A stretch of 64,000 bases of DNA. Origin: Providencia vermicola. Its GTDB lineage: Bacteria > Pseudomonadota > Gammaproteobacteria > Enterobacterales > Enterobacteriaceae. The first letter of the stretch is position 1, and every line of letters begins with the position of its first letter. The notes beneath the pieces are model-generated. The model worked only from the letters and a program-made list of their open reading frames with translations. It had not been told where the DNA came from and made no database searches. This document shows positions 1-9,840 of this stretch, piece after piece. Location: positions 2,173,001 to 2,237,000 of the forward strand of contig NZ_CP048796.1 in NCBI RefSeq assembly GCF_010748935.1. Direction: 5' to 3'. A program made the position numbers and the translations under genes.

Positions 1-165
1 GCGAGACGTCTTGCGCTTAATTTTTATCAGCAGCTAGCCAATTTATGCCGCGAGCAAGCGTATGAACGTATCATGGAATGTGTTAGGAATTATGGTAAAG
101 AGAGTGGGATGATTTGGCACAGTATGCAAGGCAATATGCCTAATGATCTCGCCAATAGCCGATAA
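1..165 (+). CDS. fadR: Fatty acid metabolism regulator FadR, C-terminal end (partial)
   Basis: The window opens inside a gene. Frame 1 stays open for 54 codons to a TAA at 163-165. The tail, with [13 protein letters not shown] and a final PNDLANSR, matches the end of the acyl-CoA-binding domain of FadR as I remember it from E. coli (VRRYG..SG.IWH.MQ). FadR is a GntR-family dimer that represses fatty-acid degradation and activates fabA/fabB until long-chain acyl-CoA releases it from DNA. The DNA-binding half lies outside the window. In E. coli fadR is also close to dadAX, which supports the call. Confidence 0.8.
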   Translation, partial: ARRLALNFYQQLANLCREQAYERIMECVRNYGKESGMIWHSMQGNMPNDLANSR

Positions 166-225
166 TTTTAACGGAGTGCACCTCAATTGCCTTCTTTAAT
201 CTAACATCTGTTTGTCATCACTAAG

Positions 226-262
226 GCCAGTTTGGTTTATTTAACCTACTGGCTTTTTTATT
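226..262 (+). terminator. Rho-independent terminator after fadR
   Basis: GCCAGT (226-231) pairs with ACTGGC (248-253), and a T-rich run TTTTTTATTTT follows. It is correctly placed about 60 bp after the fadR stop. Confidence 0.8.
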
Positions 263-677
263 TTGTGTCCTAAGTCACTAAATTTTCGTCAATTCTAAAA
301 ACTGCGCAATAACAAAGGTATTATTCACACTAAGTAATATGATTAGAGTAATAATCTGTCATGCTGTGGTAAATTAAAATATATTAAAAGTTGTCCTTCC
401 AAAATAAAATCCCAACAAGACAGTGTAAAACTCTAAATTAAACCACGAGCGAGCAACTGTCCAGACCGCAAAAAATACATATTTTATTGTTTTTATTGGT
501 TATATTTAACTTTGCAAAATTTTGCCAATAGAATTTAAAACCAAAGTGTAAAGTATTTGTAATGAAATTTGAATTAATTATCTGAATTGTTAAAAATGTT
601 AATCAACCATATTGGAAAATAAATTATAGAATATTATTCTAACTAAAAATATTTCATGCTACATGGCAGGGGGAATA
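263..677. other. Intergenic region upstream of dadA
   Basis: About 400 bp of very AT-rich DNA without a convincing ORF. It must hold the dadAX promoter. In E. coli that promoter is controlled by Lrp and CRP; Lrp sites are too degenerate for me to call by eye. A CRP-like half-consensus lies at 264-279 (TGTGT, 6 nt, TCACT), but it is nearly 400 bp from dadA, so its role is doubtful. Confidence 0.4.
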
Positions 678-1979
678 ATGAAAGTTTTAGTATTAGGTGC
701 AGGTGTCATCGGTGTTACGACAGCTTGGTATTTAGCACGAGAAGGGCATGAAGTGACTGTGCTAGATAGACAAATGGATGTTGCCGAAGAAACGAGTGCA
801 GGTAATGCAGGGCAAATTTCCCCTGGTTATGCCACTCCATGGGGAGCGCCCGGTATTCCCCTTAAAGCAGTGAAATGGATGTTTGAAAAACACGCCCCTC
901 TCGCAATTCGGCCAGATGGAACATTGTTTCAATTACGTTGGATGTGGCAAATGTTAAAAAATTGCGATATTCAGCATTATGCAATGAATAAAAGCCGTAT
1001 GGTCAGAATTGCTGAGTATAGCCGTGACTGCATTCGTCAATTACGTGCTGATACAGGCATTACTTATGAAGGACGTGAAGGCGGTACATTGCAGCTATTT
1101 AGGACTGAAAAACAGTTTGATAATGCAGCAAATGATATTGCTGTTTTACAGCAAGAAGGGGTGCCATACGAGTTATTAACGGCAAATGAGTTAGTGAAAG
1201 CCGAACCAGCCCTAGACTATGTGAAACATAAATTGACAGGTGGATTGCGTTTACCGAACGATGAAACGGGTGACTGTCAGCAATTTACCAAAAAACTCGC
1301 CAAAATGGCTCAAGATTTAGGCGTGAAATTTCGATTTGGTTGTCACATTGAACAAATTCTGACTGAGGGAAATAAAGTCAGTGGCATACGTTGTGAAGGC
1401 GAAATATTGCAGGCCGATCGTTATATCGTGGCAATGGGCTCGTATTCAACATCGTTATTACATAATTTAGTAAAAATCCCAGTTTATCCTTTGAAAGGCT
1501 ACTCTTTGACTATGCCTATCATTGACATTCAACGTGCACCAACATCAACGGTATTGGATGAAACATACAAAATAGCCGTGACACGCTTTGATGATCGTAT
1601 CCGTGTCGGTGGTATGGCTGAGGTTGTTGGATTCAATTTGAATGTATTAAAAAAACGCTGTGAAACCTTAAAGATGGTGGTGCAAGATCTTTATCAGGGC
1701 GGTGGGGATATTTCTCAAGCCACATTTTGGACTGGATTAAGACCAATGACACCAGATGGTACGCCGATTGTTGGTCCGACGGCTTATAGCAATTTATATT
1801 TAAATACTGGGCACGGGACATTAGGCTGGACGATGGCATGTGGCTCAGGCAAGCTATTGGCTGATTTGATTTCTGGCAATAAACCCGATATTGCATCGGA
1901 CGATTTATCCGTATTCAGATATATAGATGGATTTAATACCAAATTAATTCCAAACGGTGATTTATCGCCTGCGCGTTGA
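678..1979 (+). CDS. dadA: D-amino acid dehydrogenase small subunit DadA
   Basis: DadA is an FAD enzyme on the inner face of the cytoplasmic membrane. It oxidises D-alanine and other D-amino acids to 2-oxo acids and passes electrons to the respiratory chain. The N-terminus carries the dinucleotide-binding motif [14 protein letters not shown], and [17 protein letters not shown] and the C-terminal [15 protein letters not shown] are family signatures. I chose the ATG at 678 (433 aa) over the in-frame ATG at 663, because AGGGGG lies 4-8 nt before 678 and family members begin MRVVILG-like. It is followed 48 bp later by dadX, forming the usual alanine catabolic operon in which racemase supplies the D-isomer. 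Confidence 0.96.
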   Translation: MKVLVLGAGVIGVTTAWYLAREGHEVTVLDRQMDVAEETSAGNAGQISPGYATPWGAPGIPLKAVKWMFEKHAPLAIRPDGTLFQLRWMWQMLKNCDIQHYAMNKSRMVRIAEYSRDCIRQLRADTGITYEGREGGTLQLFRTEKQFDNAANDIAVLQQEGVPYELLTANELVKAEPALDYVKHKLTGGLRLPNDETGDCQQFTKKLAKMAQDLGVKFRFGCHIEQILTEGNKVSGIRCEGEILQADRYIVAMGSYSTSLLHNLVKIPVYPLKGYSLTMPIIDIQRAPTSTVLDETYKIAVTRFDDRIRVGGMAEVVGFNLNVLKKRCETLKMVVQDLYQGGGDISQATFWTGLRPMTPDGTPIVGPTAYSNLYLNTGHGTLGWTMACGSGKLLADLISGNKPDIASDDLSVFRYIDGFNTKLIPNGDLSPAR

Positions 1980-2027
1980 GCAATTGGCTGGAAATACATT
2001 CGGATAGCATAAAAAGAAGGAAACACG

Positions 2028-3098
2028 ATGCCTCGCCCAATTAGTGCGGTCATTCACCTGCAAAATTTTACCCATAACTTATCCATTGTGCGTCAGCATG
2101 TTGGACAAGCGAAAATATGGTCAGTCATGAAGGCAGATGCCTATGGGCACAGTATTCAACGAGTCTGGCATGCGTTAGCCGCATCAGATGGTTTTGCCAT
2201 TTTAGATTTGGATGAGGCTATTTTGTTACGTGAGCAGGGTTGGCAAGGCCCAATTTTATTGTTAGAGGGGTTTTTCCAACCTGACGATCTACAGCTGATA
2301 GACCAATATCAGTTGACAACGGCACTGCATAGCCATTGGCAATTAGATGCGCTAGAAAATGCAACGGTTAACTCTGCAATACCCGTATATGTCAAATTGA
2401 ATAGTGGTATGAATCGCCTCGGTTTTAGACCTGAAGAGTATGCAGAGGTAGTGCACCGACTCTCTGCAATCAATAATGTGGCTTCGGTGACATTGATGAC
2501 TCACTTTGCTAACTCAGATACGTTGACAGGAACAGACAAACCACACCAAATCATTAAGTCGTTTATTGATGAGAGTCTACCTGTGTGTATTGCTAATTCA
2601 GGTGCCACGTTATGGCATCCAGATACGCATTATGACTGGGTACGTTCTGGCGTCATTCTGTACGGCGCATCACCAAGTGGTTGTTGGCAAGATATTGCTG
2701 ATAAGGATCTGCGCGCAACGATGACGTTGCAATCACAAATTATTGCAACGCATGATATCGCTAAGGGTGAATCAATTGGTTATGGCAGTAAGTTTACGGC
2801 GACTCATCCAATGAAAATTGCGACAGTCGCATGTGGTTACGCGGATGGTTATCCTCGTCATGCGCCAACAGGCACACCCACTTGGTTAAATGGAATGCGT
2901 TGCCCAATATTAGGGGCTATTTCGATGGATATGTTGACTATCGATATTAGTGACTGTCCTGGGGCCAAGATTGGTGATCGAGTGGAACTGTGGGGGAAAA
3001 ATTTACCCATTGATGATGTTGCACAGGCAGCAGGCACTATTGGCTATGAATTGATGTGCGCATTGGCTAAAAGGGTGCCAGTGAAATATGAAAATTAG
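2028..3098 (+). CDS. dadX: Catabolic alanine racemase DadX
   Basis: A pyridoxal-phosphate enzyme that interconverts L- and D-alanine and so feeds DadA just upstream. The PLP lysine is K35 in VMKADAYGH. The second catalytic base lies in GYGSKF, and SGMNRLGF and VRSGVILYGASP are further Alr-family signatures. Its 356 aa equal the E. coli DadX length as I recall it. AGAAGGA precedes the ATG. The close match to DadX rather than Alr, together with its operon position, supports the catabolic assignment. Confidence 0.96.
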   Translation: MPRPISAVIHLQNFTHNLSIVRQHVGQAKIWSVMKADAYGHSIQRVWHALAASDGFAILDLDEAILLREQGWQGPILLLEGFFQPDDLQLIDQYQLTTALHSHWQLDALENATVNSAIPVYVKLNSGMNRLGFRPEEYAEVVHRLSAINNVASVTLMTHFANSDTLTGTDKPHQIIKSFIDESLPVCIANSGATLWHPDTHYDWVRSGVILYGASPSGCWQDIADKDLRATMTLQSQIIATHDIAKGESIGYGSKFTATHPMKIATVACGYADGYPRHAPTGTPTWLNGMRCPILGAISMDMLTIDISDCPGAKIGDRVELWGKNLPIDDVAQAAGTIGYELMCALAKRVPVKYEN

Positions 3099-3178
3099 AA
3101 TAATTGCATAAACTATTATTAGACATAGCTATAAATTTAGCTAAAAATGTGATCATCTCTGCTAGCATTTTGGCTAAG

Positions 3179-3203
3179 GTGTGCATCAAGGTATGATGCA
3201 CAC
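3179..3203 (+). terminator. Hairpin downstream of dadX
   Basis: A perfect 10-bp inverted repeat, GTGTGCATCA (3179-3188) and TGATGCACAC (3194-3203), with a 5-nt loop. Only a weak T-rich tail (TATTGTTC) follows, so it may be an inefficient terminator or an mRNA-stabilising stem. Confidence 0.5.
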
Positions 3204-3236
3204 TATTGTTCAATTATCTAATATTTCAGGTTTTAT

Positions 3237-3989
3237 ATGTCTAAAACAATTAAATTAACATCACTTGCTGTTGCACTAGGTTTCTTATCTTCCGCTGCGG
3301 TAGCAGGCACTTGGTCTGTAGGTGGTTCGGTTTTAGCACAATCAACACCGTATAAAGGCATAAAAACAAAAGATTATGTTACACCAGTTCCCATTGTTAA
3401 TTATGAAGGGGAAAATTTTTACTTTCATACCTTAGCAGTAGGTTACTATTTGTGGAATGATCAAGTTGACCAATTATCCCTTGACGCTTATTACTATCCA
3501 CAATTTTTTAAACCAAAAGACAATGATGATCGCGATATGCGTGAACTGGATCGTCGCAGAGACACGGTCATGGGCGGTCTGACCTACAAGCACAGAGCGG
3601 ATTGGGGAACGATCAGAACCATCGCTTCAGGGGATATGTTAGGCATCAGTAATGGTTTACGTGCGGAAGTTGCTTATCTGTATGGTTTCCATGGCGATAA
3701 ATGGTCTTTGGTGCCAGGTGTTGGTATCAAATGGGATAGCAAAAACCAAAACCGCTATGAATATGGGGTCTCCTCAAAAGAGTCACAAAATAGTGGTTTA
3801 GCTCGTTACCGCCCAGGTGATAGCTGGACGCCATATGTTGAGCTATCAGGTAACTATAAATTTACTGAAAACTGGAGTGCATTCGCCATGGGGCGTGTTG
3901 ACCGTTTACCAAATGAGGTTAAAGATAGCCCAATGGTTAACAAATCTGTTTCTGCAATTGTTTGGAGTGGTGTGACCTACACATTCTAA
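3237..3989 (+). CDS. mipA: MipA/OmpV family outer-membrane protein
   Basis: A 250-residue protein with a classical signal peptide (KTIKLTSLAVALGFLSSAAVA, cleavage after AVA) followed by aromatic-rich beta-strand segments and a C-terminal TYTF typical of outer-membrane barrels. It matches the MipA/OmpV family. In E. coli MipA is a scaffold that binds the lytic transglycosylase MltA and the synthase PBP1B; in other species OmpV-type members act in osmotic or antibiotic responses. In E. coli mipA also lies near yeaD-gapA, so synteny agrees; yeaE, which normally lies between, is absent. The exact function in this organism is inferred from the family only. Confidence 0.88.
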   Translation: MSKTIKLTSLAVALGFLSSAAVAGTWSVGGSVLAQSTPYKGIKTKDYVTPVPIVNYEGENFYFHTLAVGYYLWNDQVDQLSLDAYYYPQFFKPKDNDDRDMRELDRRRDTVMGGLTYKHRADWGTIRTIASGDMLGISNGLRAEVAYLYGFHGDKWSLVPGVGIKWDSKNQNRYEYGVSSKESQNSGLARYRPGDSWTPYVELSGNYKFTENWSAFAMGRVDRLPNEVKDSPMVNKSVSAIVWSGVTYTF

Positions 3990-4010
3990 CGGCTGAATAG
4001 AAATGCCTAA

Positions 4011-4050
4011 AAAGCCCCAGACGTGCAATATGCTTTTGGGGCTTTATTTT
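4011..4050 (+). terminator. Terminator between convergent mipA and yeaD
   Basis: AAAGCCCCA (4011-4019) pairs with TGGGGCTTT (4037-4045), followed by TATTTT. The A-rich 5' flank may allow some function for yeaD on the other strand. Confidence 0.85.
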
Positions 4051-4055
4051 ATGTA

Positions 4056-4937
4056 TTACTCTTGCGGTTTATTGTCTCGTGTCATCATCACTAAGGAAAG
4101 GCGAGCAGGGTGCTGACTTTCGCTTTTCATTGGCTGATTAATGCGTGCTGTTTCGACACAGACCATCTGTTTATAACCATTATTTGGCATATCTTGCATG
4201 CTGCATGATAATTCAGCCCATGGATTCCAGCACACGACATCAGAATTATGATAATGATGGATTTCAATAGTGCGTGACCAGCAATCATCTCTGACCAAGC
4301 TATACTCTTCTGGCTCAGAATAAATTCTGTCAGTATGAGCGGTTATTTTTAGGGGTTTATCTGCATAGACTTCACGGTCACTTACCTTATCAAAATAATG
4401 GCCACCTAGGCCATAGACCGTCGTTTTATGGATATCACCAACGTTGAGGTAAGTGTGCATGGCGGCCGTAGTGTCAAAATCACCATAGCTTTCTAACTCT
4501 AATTCACAGGTTTCACCGAGTTTCATACGTAATATGAGGGTAAACTCATGTGGCCAGAGTTTACGGGTATAGTCGTTATCGGTGAGGGTAAAGGTGAGGA
4601 TCACACCATCTTCGTGTTCATTATGTGCAGTAAACTGCCACGGTAAAATCCGTGCAAAACCATGGCTAGGGCTGCCAGCAGGACCAAACCAAGGCCAACA
4701 AATAGGAATACCACCGCGAATAGCGGTGCCTGCTTTGAATGCACTTTCACTGCTGAGCCAGATACACGGTTTTTGACCATGAGGTTGCCAATCAATTAGT
4801 TGAGCACCTTGAATGCTAACAGCACCACGTACTTTAGGGTGAGAAATAATAATTAAGGGCAGTTCACCCAACTGACGTTGGCTAATGTAGGCTGAAAGTT
4901 GCTTAATAACGGGTAAAGCAAAGAGTGTATCATGCAT
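4056..4937 (-). CDS. yeaD: Glucose-6-phosphate 1-epimerase (hexose-6-phosphate mutarotase) YeaD
   Basis: A member of the aldose 1-epimerase-like fold that interconverts alpha and beta anomers of glucose 6-phosphate and related sugars. Family signatures visible are RGGIPICWPWFGP, HGFARILPW, LHTYLNVGDI-like and the C-terminal CVETARI. I chose the start at 4937 (MHDTLFALPV, 293 aa). It aligns with MIKKIFALPV of the E. coli protein and has CAGG upstream, whereas the ATG at 4973 adds 12 unmatched residues. It lies downstream of gapA on the same strand, as in E. coli, and a gapA terminator separates them. Confidence 0.93.
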   Translation of the reverse strand: MHDTLFALPVIKQLSAYISQRQLGELPLIIISHPKVRGAVSIQGAQLIDWQPHGQKPCIWLSSESAFKAGTAIRGGIPICWPWFGPAGSPSHGFARILPWQFTAHNEHEDGVILTFTLTDNDYTRKLWPHEFTLILRMKLGETCELELESYGDFDTTAAMHTYLNVGDIHKTTVYGLGGHYFDKVSDREVYADKPLKITAHTDRIYSEPEEYSLVRDDCWSRTIEIHHYHNSDVVCWNPWAELSCSMQDMPNNGYKQMVCVETARINQPMKSESQHPARLSLVMMTRDNKPQE

Positions 4938-5049
4938 AATTATTTGCCTGTATATATGGAACAGTGAATACAAATAGGTTAGCAGAACTCAGGAAAACCG
5001 TCATTCTCCCTGAGACGTAAGTGGGGGACTCCCGACAAAATTGGCGGTA

Positions 5050-5085
5050 AATAAAACAAAAGAGCCGCCAAAAGGCGGCTCAAAT
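5050..5085 (-). terminator. Terminator after gapA
   Basis: GAGCCGCC (5062-5069) pairs with GGCGGCTC (5074-5081). On the minus strand it is followed by TTTTGTTTTAT, a good U-tract. Confidence 0.9.
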
Positions 5086-5108
5086 TAACCTTAAAACATG
5101 AATGACTC

Positions 5109-6122
<1,014 letters not shown>

Positions 6123-6146
6123 TTATTCGTGAATTAAGTTGTAGTT

Positions 6147-6175
6147 AAAGTTACCAAAACCTTGCCAGCCGTCAA
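6147..6175 (-). promoter_or_regulatory. gapA: Main gapA promoter
   Basis: On the minus strand TTGACG (complement of 6170-6175), a 17-nt spacer, and AACTTT (complement of 6147-6152). The spacer GCTGGCAAGGTTTTGGT resembles the spacer of E. coli gapA P1 as I remember it. The start codon is about 40 nt downstream. Confidence 0.75.
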
Positions 6176-6312
6176 GCGGAATCGTGTCAATTATTGAAAA
6201 AAATCAAAACTACTCGCACTAATTGCTTACTTGTCAGCCACTTTAGAGGCAAATACATCCGCACGTATTATCGGGATTGTGCGGGATAATGAAACCTGCT
6301 ATCAGTGATATA

Positions 6313-6328
6313 TGTGAAACCCGTCACA
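6313..6328. promoter_or_regulatory. Perfect CRP-type palindrome between gapA and msrB
   Basis: TGTGAAACCCGTCACA matches the CRP consensus TGTGA-N6-TCACA at every defined position. It is about 180 bp upstream of the gapA promoter start and 130 bp upstream of msrB, so it could serve either gene. CRP control of gapA is known in E. coli. Confidence 0.7.
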
Positions 6329-6459
6329 AATCAAAACACAAAGCAGCGTGTTAATTAGTTTAGAATATCTTTATAAAACTTGTTGTTAATTTTTTGTTGC
6401 GTCAAATGGGGGTATTATTAGCTTAATACCACTAAGTGATTTCAATATTTGGGTTTGAT

Positions 6460-6873
6460 ATGACAGATAAAAGTAAGCAACCGATTGATATTTCGGAGCT
6501 AAATGATATTCAGCAATATGTGACTCAACAAGCAGGAACAGAACGTCCTTTTACTGGGGTTTTATTGCATAATCGTAAAGATGGGGTGTATGAATGTCTG
6601 TGTTGTGGTACACCACTTTTTCTATCAGAGACCAAATTTGATGCCGGATGTGGATGGCCTAGTTTTTATCAGCCAGTGAATGAAGATGCGATTAAATACA
6701 TCGAAGATTTCTCTCATGGCATGCATCGAATCGAAGTTCGCTGCCAAAACTGTGATGCTCACTTAGGACATGTCTTTCCTGATGGACCGCAACCTACTGG
6801 GCAGCGTTACTGCATTAATTCAGCATCATTAAGCTTTATCGATGAGCAAACCGGCGAAAAGACTCGTGGATAG
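6460..6873 (+). CDS. msrB: Peptide methionine (R)-S-oxide reductase MsrB
   Basis: Reduces the R-epimer of methionine sulfoxide in oxidised proteins, using thioredoxin. Two CxxC pairs for structural zinc are visible (CLCC and CQNC), with the signatures [17 protein letters not shown] and the catalytic cysteine in RYCINSAS. The ATG at 6460 (137 aa) matches the E. coli length; the ATG at 6436 would add eight residues that do not fit the family. It is divergent from gapA and followed by yeaC in the same direction, as in E. coli. Confidence 0.95.
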   Translation: MTDKSKQPIDISELNDIQQYVTQQAGTERPFTGVLLHNRKDGVYECLCCGTPLFLSETKFDAGCGWPSFYQPVNEDAIKYIEDFSHGMHRIEVRCQNCDAHLGHVFPDGPQPTGQRYCINSASLSFIDEQTGEKTRG

Positions 6874-6991
6874 GGTGCTGAAGCAAGCTGAAGCTAAAAA
6901 ACAAAATAAAGCATTATCGATTCAGCTAAATTGAAATAGATCATGAAATACCGATAGATGATTTGCTGAGTCTTTTTGAAGGAGTCGTGAA

Positions 6992-7294
6992 GTGAGTATA
7001 GAGTTAGAGCCAGAACAATTAGAGCAACTGTTATCAGTGATGACCCCTGAGATTTATCAGCGTTTAGTGACCGCTGTTGAATTAGGAAAATGGCCTGATG
7101 GTGTCGCTTTAACCGCAGAACAAAAAGAACATAGCTTACAAATGGTGATGTTATGGCAATCGCGTCACAATCATGACCCTGAACATATGACGATTGGTAC
7201 GGATGGGCAAATTACCATGAAAAGTAAGCAGGAGCTCAAATCAATGTTTCAAGGCGAGATGCTGGCGACATTGAAACCACAAAACAAAGACTAG
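6992..7294 (+). CDS. yeaC: YeaC family protein (DUF1315)
   Basis: A 100-residue protein of unknown function found beside msrB in many enterobacteria. The segment MTPEIYQRLVTAVELGKWPD, and LTAEQKEHSLQMVMLWQ-like residues after it, are nearly identical to E. coli YeaC. The start is a GTG at 6992, chosen because GAAGGAG lies 8 nt upstream. It has no signal peptide or membrane segment, so it is probably cytoplasmic. The distance of 118 bp from msrB leaves it unclear whether they share a transcript. Confidence 0.9.
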   Translation: MSIELEPEQLEQLLSVMTPEIYQRLVTAVELGKWPDGVALTAEQKEHSLQMVMLWQSRHNHDPEHMTIGTDGQITMKSKQELKSMFQGEMLATLKPQNKD

Positions 7295-7303
7295 TTTCAT
7301 CTG

Positions 7304-7332
7304 CTTGCCTCTTTATCTCAATAAGAGGCAAG
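7304..7332 (+). terminator. Hairpin after yeaC
   Basis: CTTGCCTCTT (7304-7313) pairs with AAGAGGCAAG (7323-7332), a 10-bp perfect stem. It has no clear T-run, so terminator strength is uncertain. Confidence 0.6.
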
Positions 7333-7534
7333 TCATATCGATAATACGCTATTGCTAAAACGGTCTTCTCCGCTAATACAAAAGGTTAAGAGACACATTA
7401 TGAAATTGTCTTCTCATTTACTCTTTTCTTTCAAATAATTTCTTCCGACGATTTTTCAAACATAAAGTCTGGCATGAGAAAGATTTTTACGGCCTCAAAG
7501 TCGGCTTTAATTTATTTGTTCACTGTTTATTTAA

Positions 7535-7553
7535 ATTGATGATAATCATTGAT
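7535..7553. promoter_or_regulatory. Fur-like box 1
   Basis: The core GATAATCATT is identical to ten central positions of the 19-bp Fur consensus GATAATGATAATCATTATC. I count 13 of 19 matches overall. Confidence 0.4.
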
Positions 7554-7653
7554 AATTAAGGTTATTTATTGGGTTGCCATAAAGAAGCATCAAAGCACTG
7601 TTTCGATAAACACGCCTGTAATTTTGCTTAATAAATAAAGATAATTTATGGCA

Positions 7654-7672
7654 AATAATGATTCTCATGAGC
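7654..7672. promoter_or_regulatory. Fur-like box 2
   Basis: AATAATGATTCTCATGAGC matches the 19-bp Fur consensus at 14 positions. It lies about 100 bp from box 1, with no recognised gene after it. Confidence 0.45.
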
Positions 7673-7976
7673 ATATCGGCAAGCCTTGATAGTGATAATA
7701 AACATGGAAGAGTCACCGGTGAGGAGGAGCTGGTGGGAGCCATAGCAACTCATATTCGCGTTCCGTAGCTATTGTTCCAGTAACAGAACGAAAGGTTACT
7801 ATATTGACTAAAACTGCTCGTTAAGTTTCAACCATTAAAGCAACAAGAATGCAGCGGTTTAAACAGACGGTGAGCAAACTTAAGTGTGTCACAGCAAGGG
7901 CAAAGTGGGCTTGCAACATGATAGCTTTAGTGATCAAAAGAGGATGCAGTTAATCTGAAATGATAGCGGGATGTTT

Positions 7977-8010
7977 TACCCACTGTATCATCGGATCCAG
8001 CGGGTATTTT
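7977..8010 (+). terminator. Orphan terminator facing pncA
   Basis: TACCCACTG (7977-7985) pairs with CAGCGGGTA (7998-8006), with one mismatch opposite the central base, and TTTTTAT follows on the plus strand. The minus strand shows no U-tract, so it is oriented to end plus-strand transcription coming from the gene-poor region. Confidence 0.6.
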
Positions 8011-8015
8011 TATGT

Positions 8016-8672
8016 CTATTGCAAGGAGTCGGTTGTCAGTAAAGTCGCCCCTTTTTGCGACATTTCAGCTAAGGCAAGCTCACTGTCCATCGCTGATAAG
8101 TTTACACCACGGCAACCATCAATCAGCACATCGACGTTATAGCCTAGTTTGAGTGCATCCAGTACGGTAAATTTGACGCAATAATCGGTGGCAATACCCA
8201 TAATAAATAATTGCGTAATTTGCTGTTCTTGTAGCCATGCATGCAAGCGTGTTTGGCTAATCCGATCATTGTCGAAAAAAGCACTGTAGCTATCTACTTG
8301 AGGATTTTCCCCCTTAGTGAAGACTTCACAGATAGCCTCTCGATTGAGCTTTGGATGAAAGTCAGCGCCCGTTTCACCTTGCACACAATGCACTGGCCAC
8401 CAGACTTGAGGAATGCCATTGAGAGTGCCAATATCCCCCTCACGGGTTCCTGAATTAACGGCAAAACTCAGATGGTTGGCAGGGTGCCAGTCTTGGCTAG
8501 CGATAATCGGAATATTTTGTTGTTGGCATAGTTCTATGGCTCTATTCGCTGTCTCTATCACTATTTCACTGTCTGCGACAGCAAGTGCGCCGCCAGTGCA
8601 GAAATCATTTTGTAGATCAACTAAGAGTAAAGCGGATTTAATTAAATCCTCATGGGGATTATTCATCGGCAT
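8016..8672 (-). CDS. pncA: Nicotinamidase PncA
   Basis: Deamidates nicotinamide to nicotinate for NAD salvage (and also pyrazinamide). The catalytic triad is visible: D19 in LLVDLQNDF, K120 in FTKGENP and C165 in ATDYCVKFT. The metal-binding set is in SQDWHPANH. I place the start at the ATG at 8672 (218 aa), because GAGGTGA lies about 11 nt upstream; a GTG at 8684 and an ATG at 8666 are alternatives. It overlaps the end of ansA by 14 bp, so the two are probably translationally coupled, as in E. coli. Confidence 0.95.
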   Translation of the reverse strand: MPMNNPHEDLIKSALLLVDLQNDFCTGGALAVADSEIVIETANRAIELCQQQNIPIIASQDWHPANHLSFAVNSGTREGDIGTLNGIPQVWWPVHCVQGETGADFHPKLNREAICEVFTKGENPQVDSYSAFFDNDRISQTRLHAWLQEQQITQLFIMGIATDYCVKFTVLDALKLGYNVDVLIDGCRGVNLSAMDSELALAEMSQKGATLLTTDSLQ

Positions 8673-9678
8673 AGCTGAGTTCACCTCTAAGATTATTTTG
8701 CATTAATTCCCGAACATGTGCCAGTGTATATTCTTGACTGAGTAAGTAATGTAATTTACTTAAAGCGGCCTCAAATGTCATATCAAATCCACTAATCACC
8801 CCAGCTTCGGCAAGAGCGTGGCCTGTTGCATACCCCTCCATATTGACGCGACCAGAAATACATTGCGTCAGATTTACCACGATAATGCCGCGATTTGTTG
8901 CATCATGGAGGATTTTCAGTAATTCAGGTTGCTGGGGAGCATTACCAATACCATAAGAACGCAGAATGAGTGCTTTCACGGGTTGCTGGAGAATATTACG
9001 TACAATTTCAATCGATAACCCTGGATAGATCATGACAACGCCAATAGGTTGAGGGGTTATCCTATGGGTAATCAACGGACCTATACCGATGGGAGCTGGA
9101 CATGTGTTGAATGTGCGAATATGAATACCCGCCTCCATCAAAGGAGGACAGTTAGGAGAGGTAAATGCATCGAAGCCATCCGCATGAGATTTGACAGTAC
9201 GATTGCCCCGATACAGCTTGTTGTTAAAGAACAATCCAACTTCATTAATGGGATAATTAGCGGCAAGATACAATGCATTCAGTAGGTTAGTTTGGCCATC
9301 AGAACGCAATGCCTCCAAGGGTATCTGTGACCCTGTCACAATAACGGGCTTGCGTAAGTTCTCTAACATAAAGGATAGCGCAGAAGCGGTATAAGCCATG
9401 GTATCTGTGCCATGAAGGATGACAAACCCATCATAATTGTCATAATTTTCGCTGATATCATCGGCGATATTTTGCCAATCCTCAGGTGTGATATCAGAAG
9501 AGTCGATTAAAGGTTGATGTTCTCTGATTGTAAACTCTGGCATTTCAGGACGATGAAACTCTGGCATTTTAGCTAGCTGGGCCTGAAGATGGCCTGAAAT
9601 AGGAATATAACCTTGGGGAGAGTGGCGCATACCAATGGTTCCACCGGTATACACAACATAAATCGATTTCTTCTGCAT
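8659..9678 (-). CDS. ansA: Cytoplasmic L-asparaginase I AnsA
   Basis: Hydrolyses L-asparagine to aspartate and ammonia. The type I asparaginase signatures are present: the N-terminal nucleophile region VVYTGGTIGMRHS and the second motif HGTDTMAYTASALSFML. No signal peptide is present, which fits the constitutive cytoplasmic isozyme rather than periplasmic AnsB. The length of 339 aa is normal for the family. It overlaps pncA and is the first gene of that pair. Confidence 0.96.
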   Translation of the reverse strand: MQKKSIYVVYTGGTIGMRHSPQGYIPISGHLQAQLAKMPEFHRPEMPEFTIREHQPLIDSSDITPEDWQNIADDISENYDNYDGFVILHGTDTMAYTASALSFMLENLRKPVIVTGSQIPLEALRSDGQTNLLNALYLAANYPINEVGLFFNNKLYRGNRTVKSHADGFDAFTSPNCPPLMEAGIHIRTFNTCPAPIGIGPLITHRITPQPIGVVMIYPGLSIEIVRNILQQPVKALILRSYGIGNAPQQPELLKILHDATNRGIIVVNLTQCISGRVNMEGYATGHALAEAGVISGFDMTFEAALSKLHYLLSQEYTLAHVRELMQNNLRGELSYADE

Positions 9679-9840
9679 TTAATTACCTAATTTATTTCTG
9701 AACACATTGCCTAACAAGATAAAAAGTGCTTGTTACCATTGGCTCTATTTGGAAGCGAGATAATTCTGACGCATTTAATTGCAGTTATCTACTGCTTAAA
9801 TGGCTTTTGCTAGGGAGAATGACAAGATAAATCAATTAAT

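Larger units (their letters stand above)
7333..8010. other. Gene-poor region with Fur-like sites and a plus-strand terminator
   Basis: No recognisable gene over about 680 bp. Small ORFs exist, for example a 36-codon ORF at 7658-7768 that starts inside a Fur-like site, but none resembles a known protein. Two Fur-like boxes and a terminator pointing the same way suggest a decayed iron-regulated gene or an unrecognised small RNA. Confidence 0.5.

Noticed and set aside
7546-7743. 65-codon minus-strand ORF in the gene-poor region
   Set aside because: No ribosome-binding site, no similarity I recognise, and it crosses both a Fur-like box and the best plus-strand signals.
7983-8000. LexA-like CTG...CAG in the orphan terminator
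   Set aside because: The spacing between CTG and CAG is 12, not 10, and the element is better explained as a terminator stem.
7535-8010. RyhB-like iron small RNA
   Set aside because: Fur-like boxes and a terminator made this attractive, but the conserved RyhB core is not present and the distance to the terminator is too long for a RyhB homologue. Retained only as an open question.
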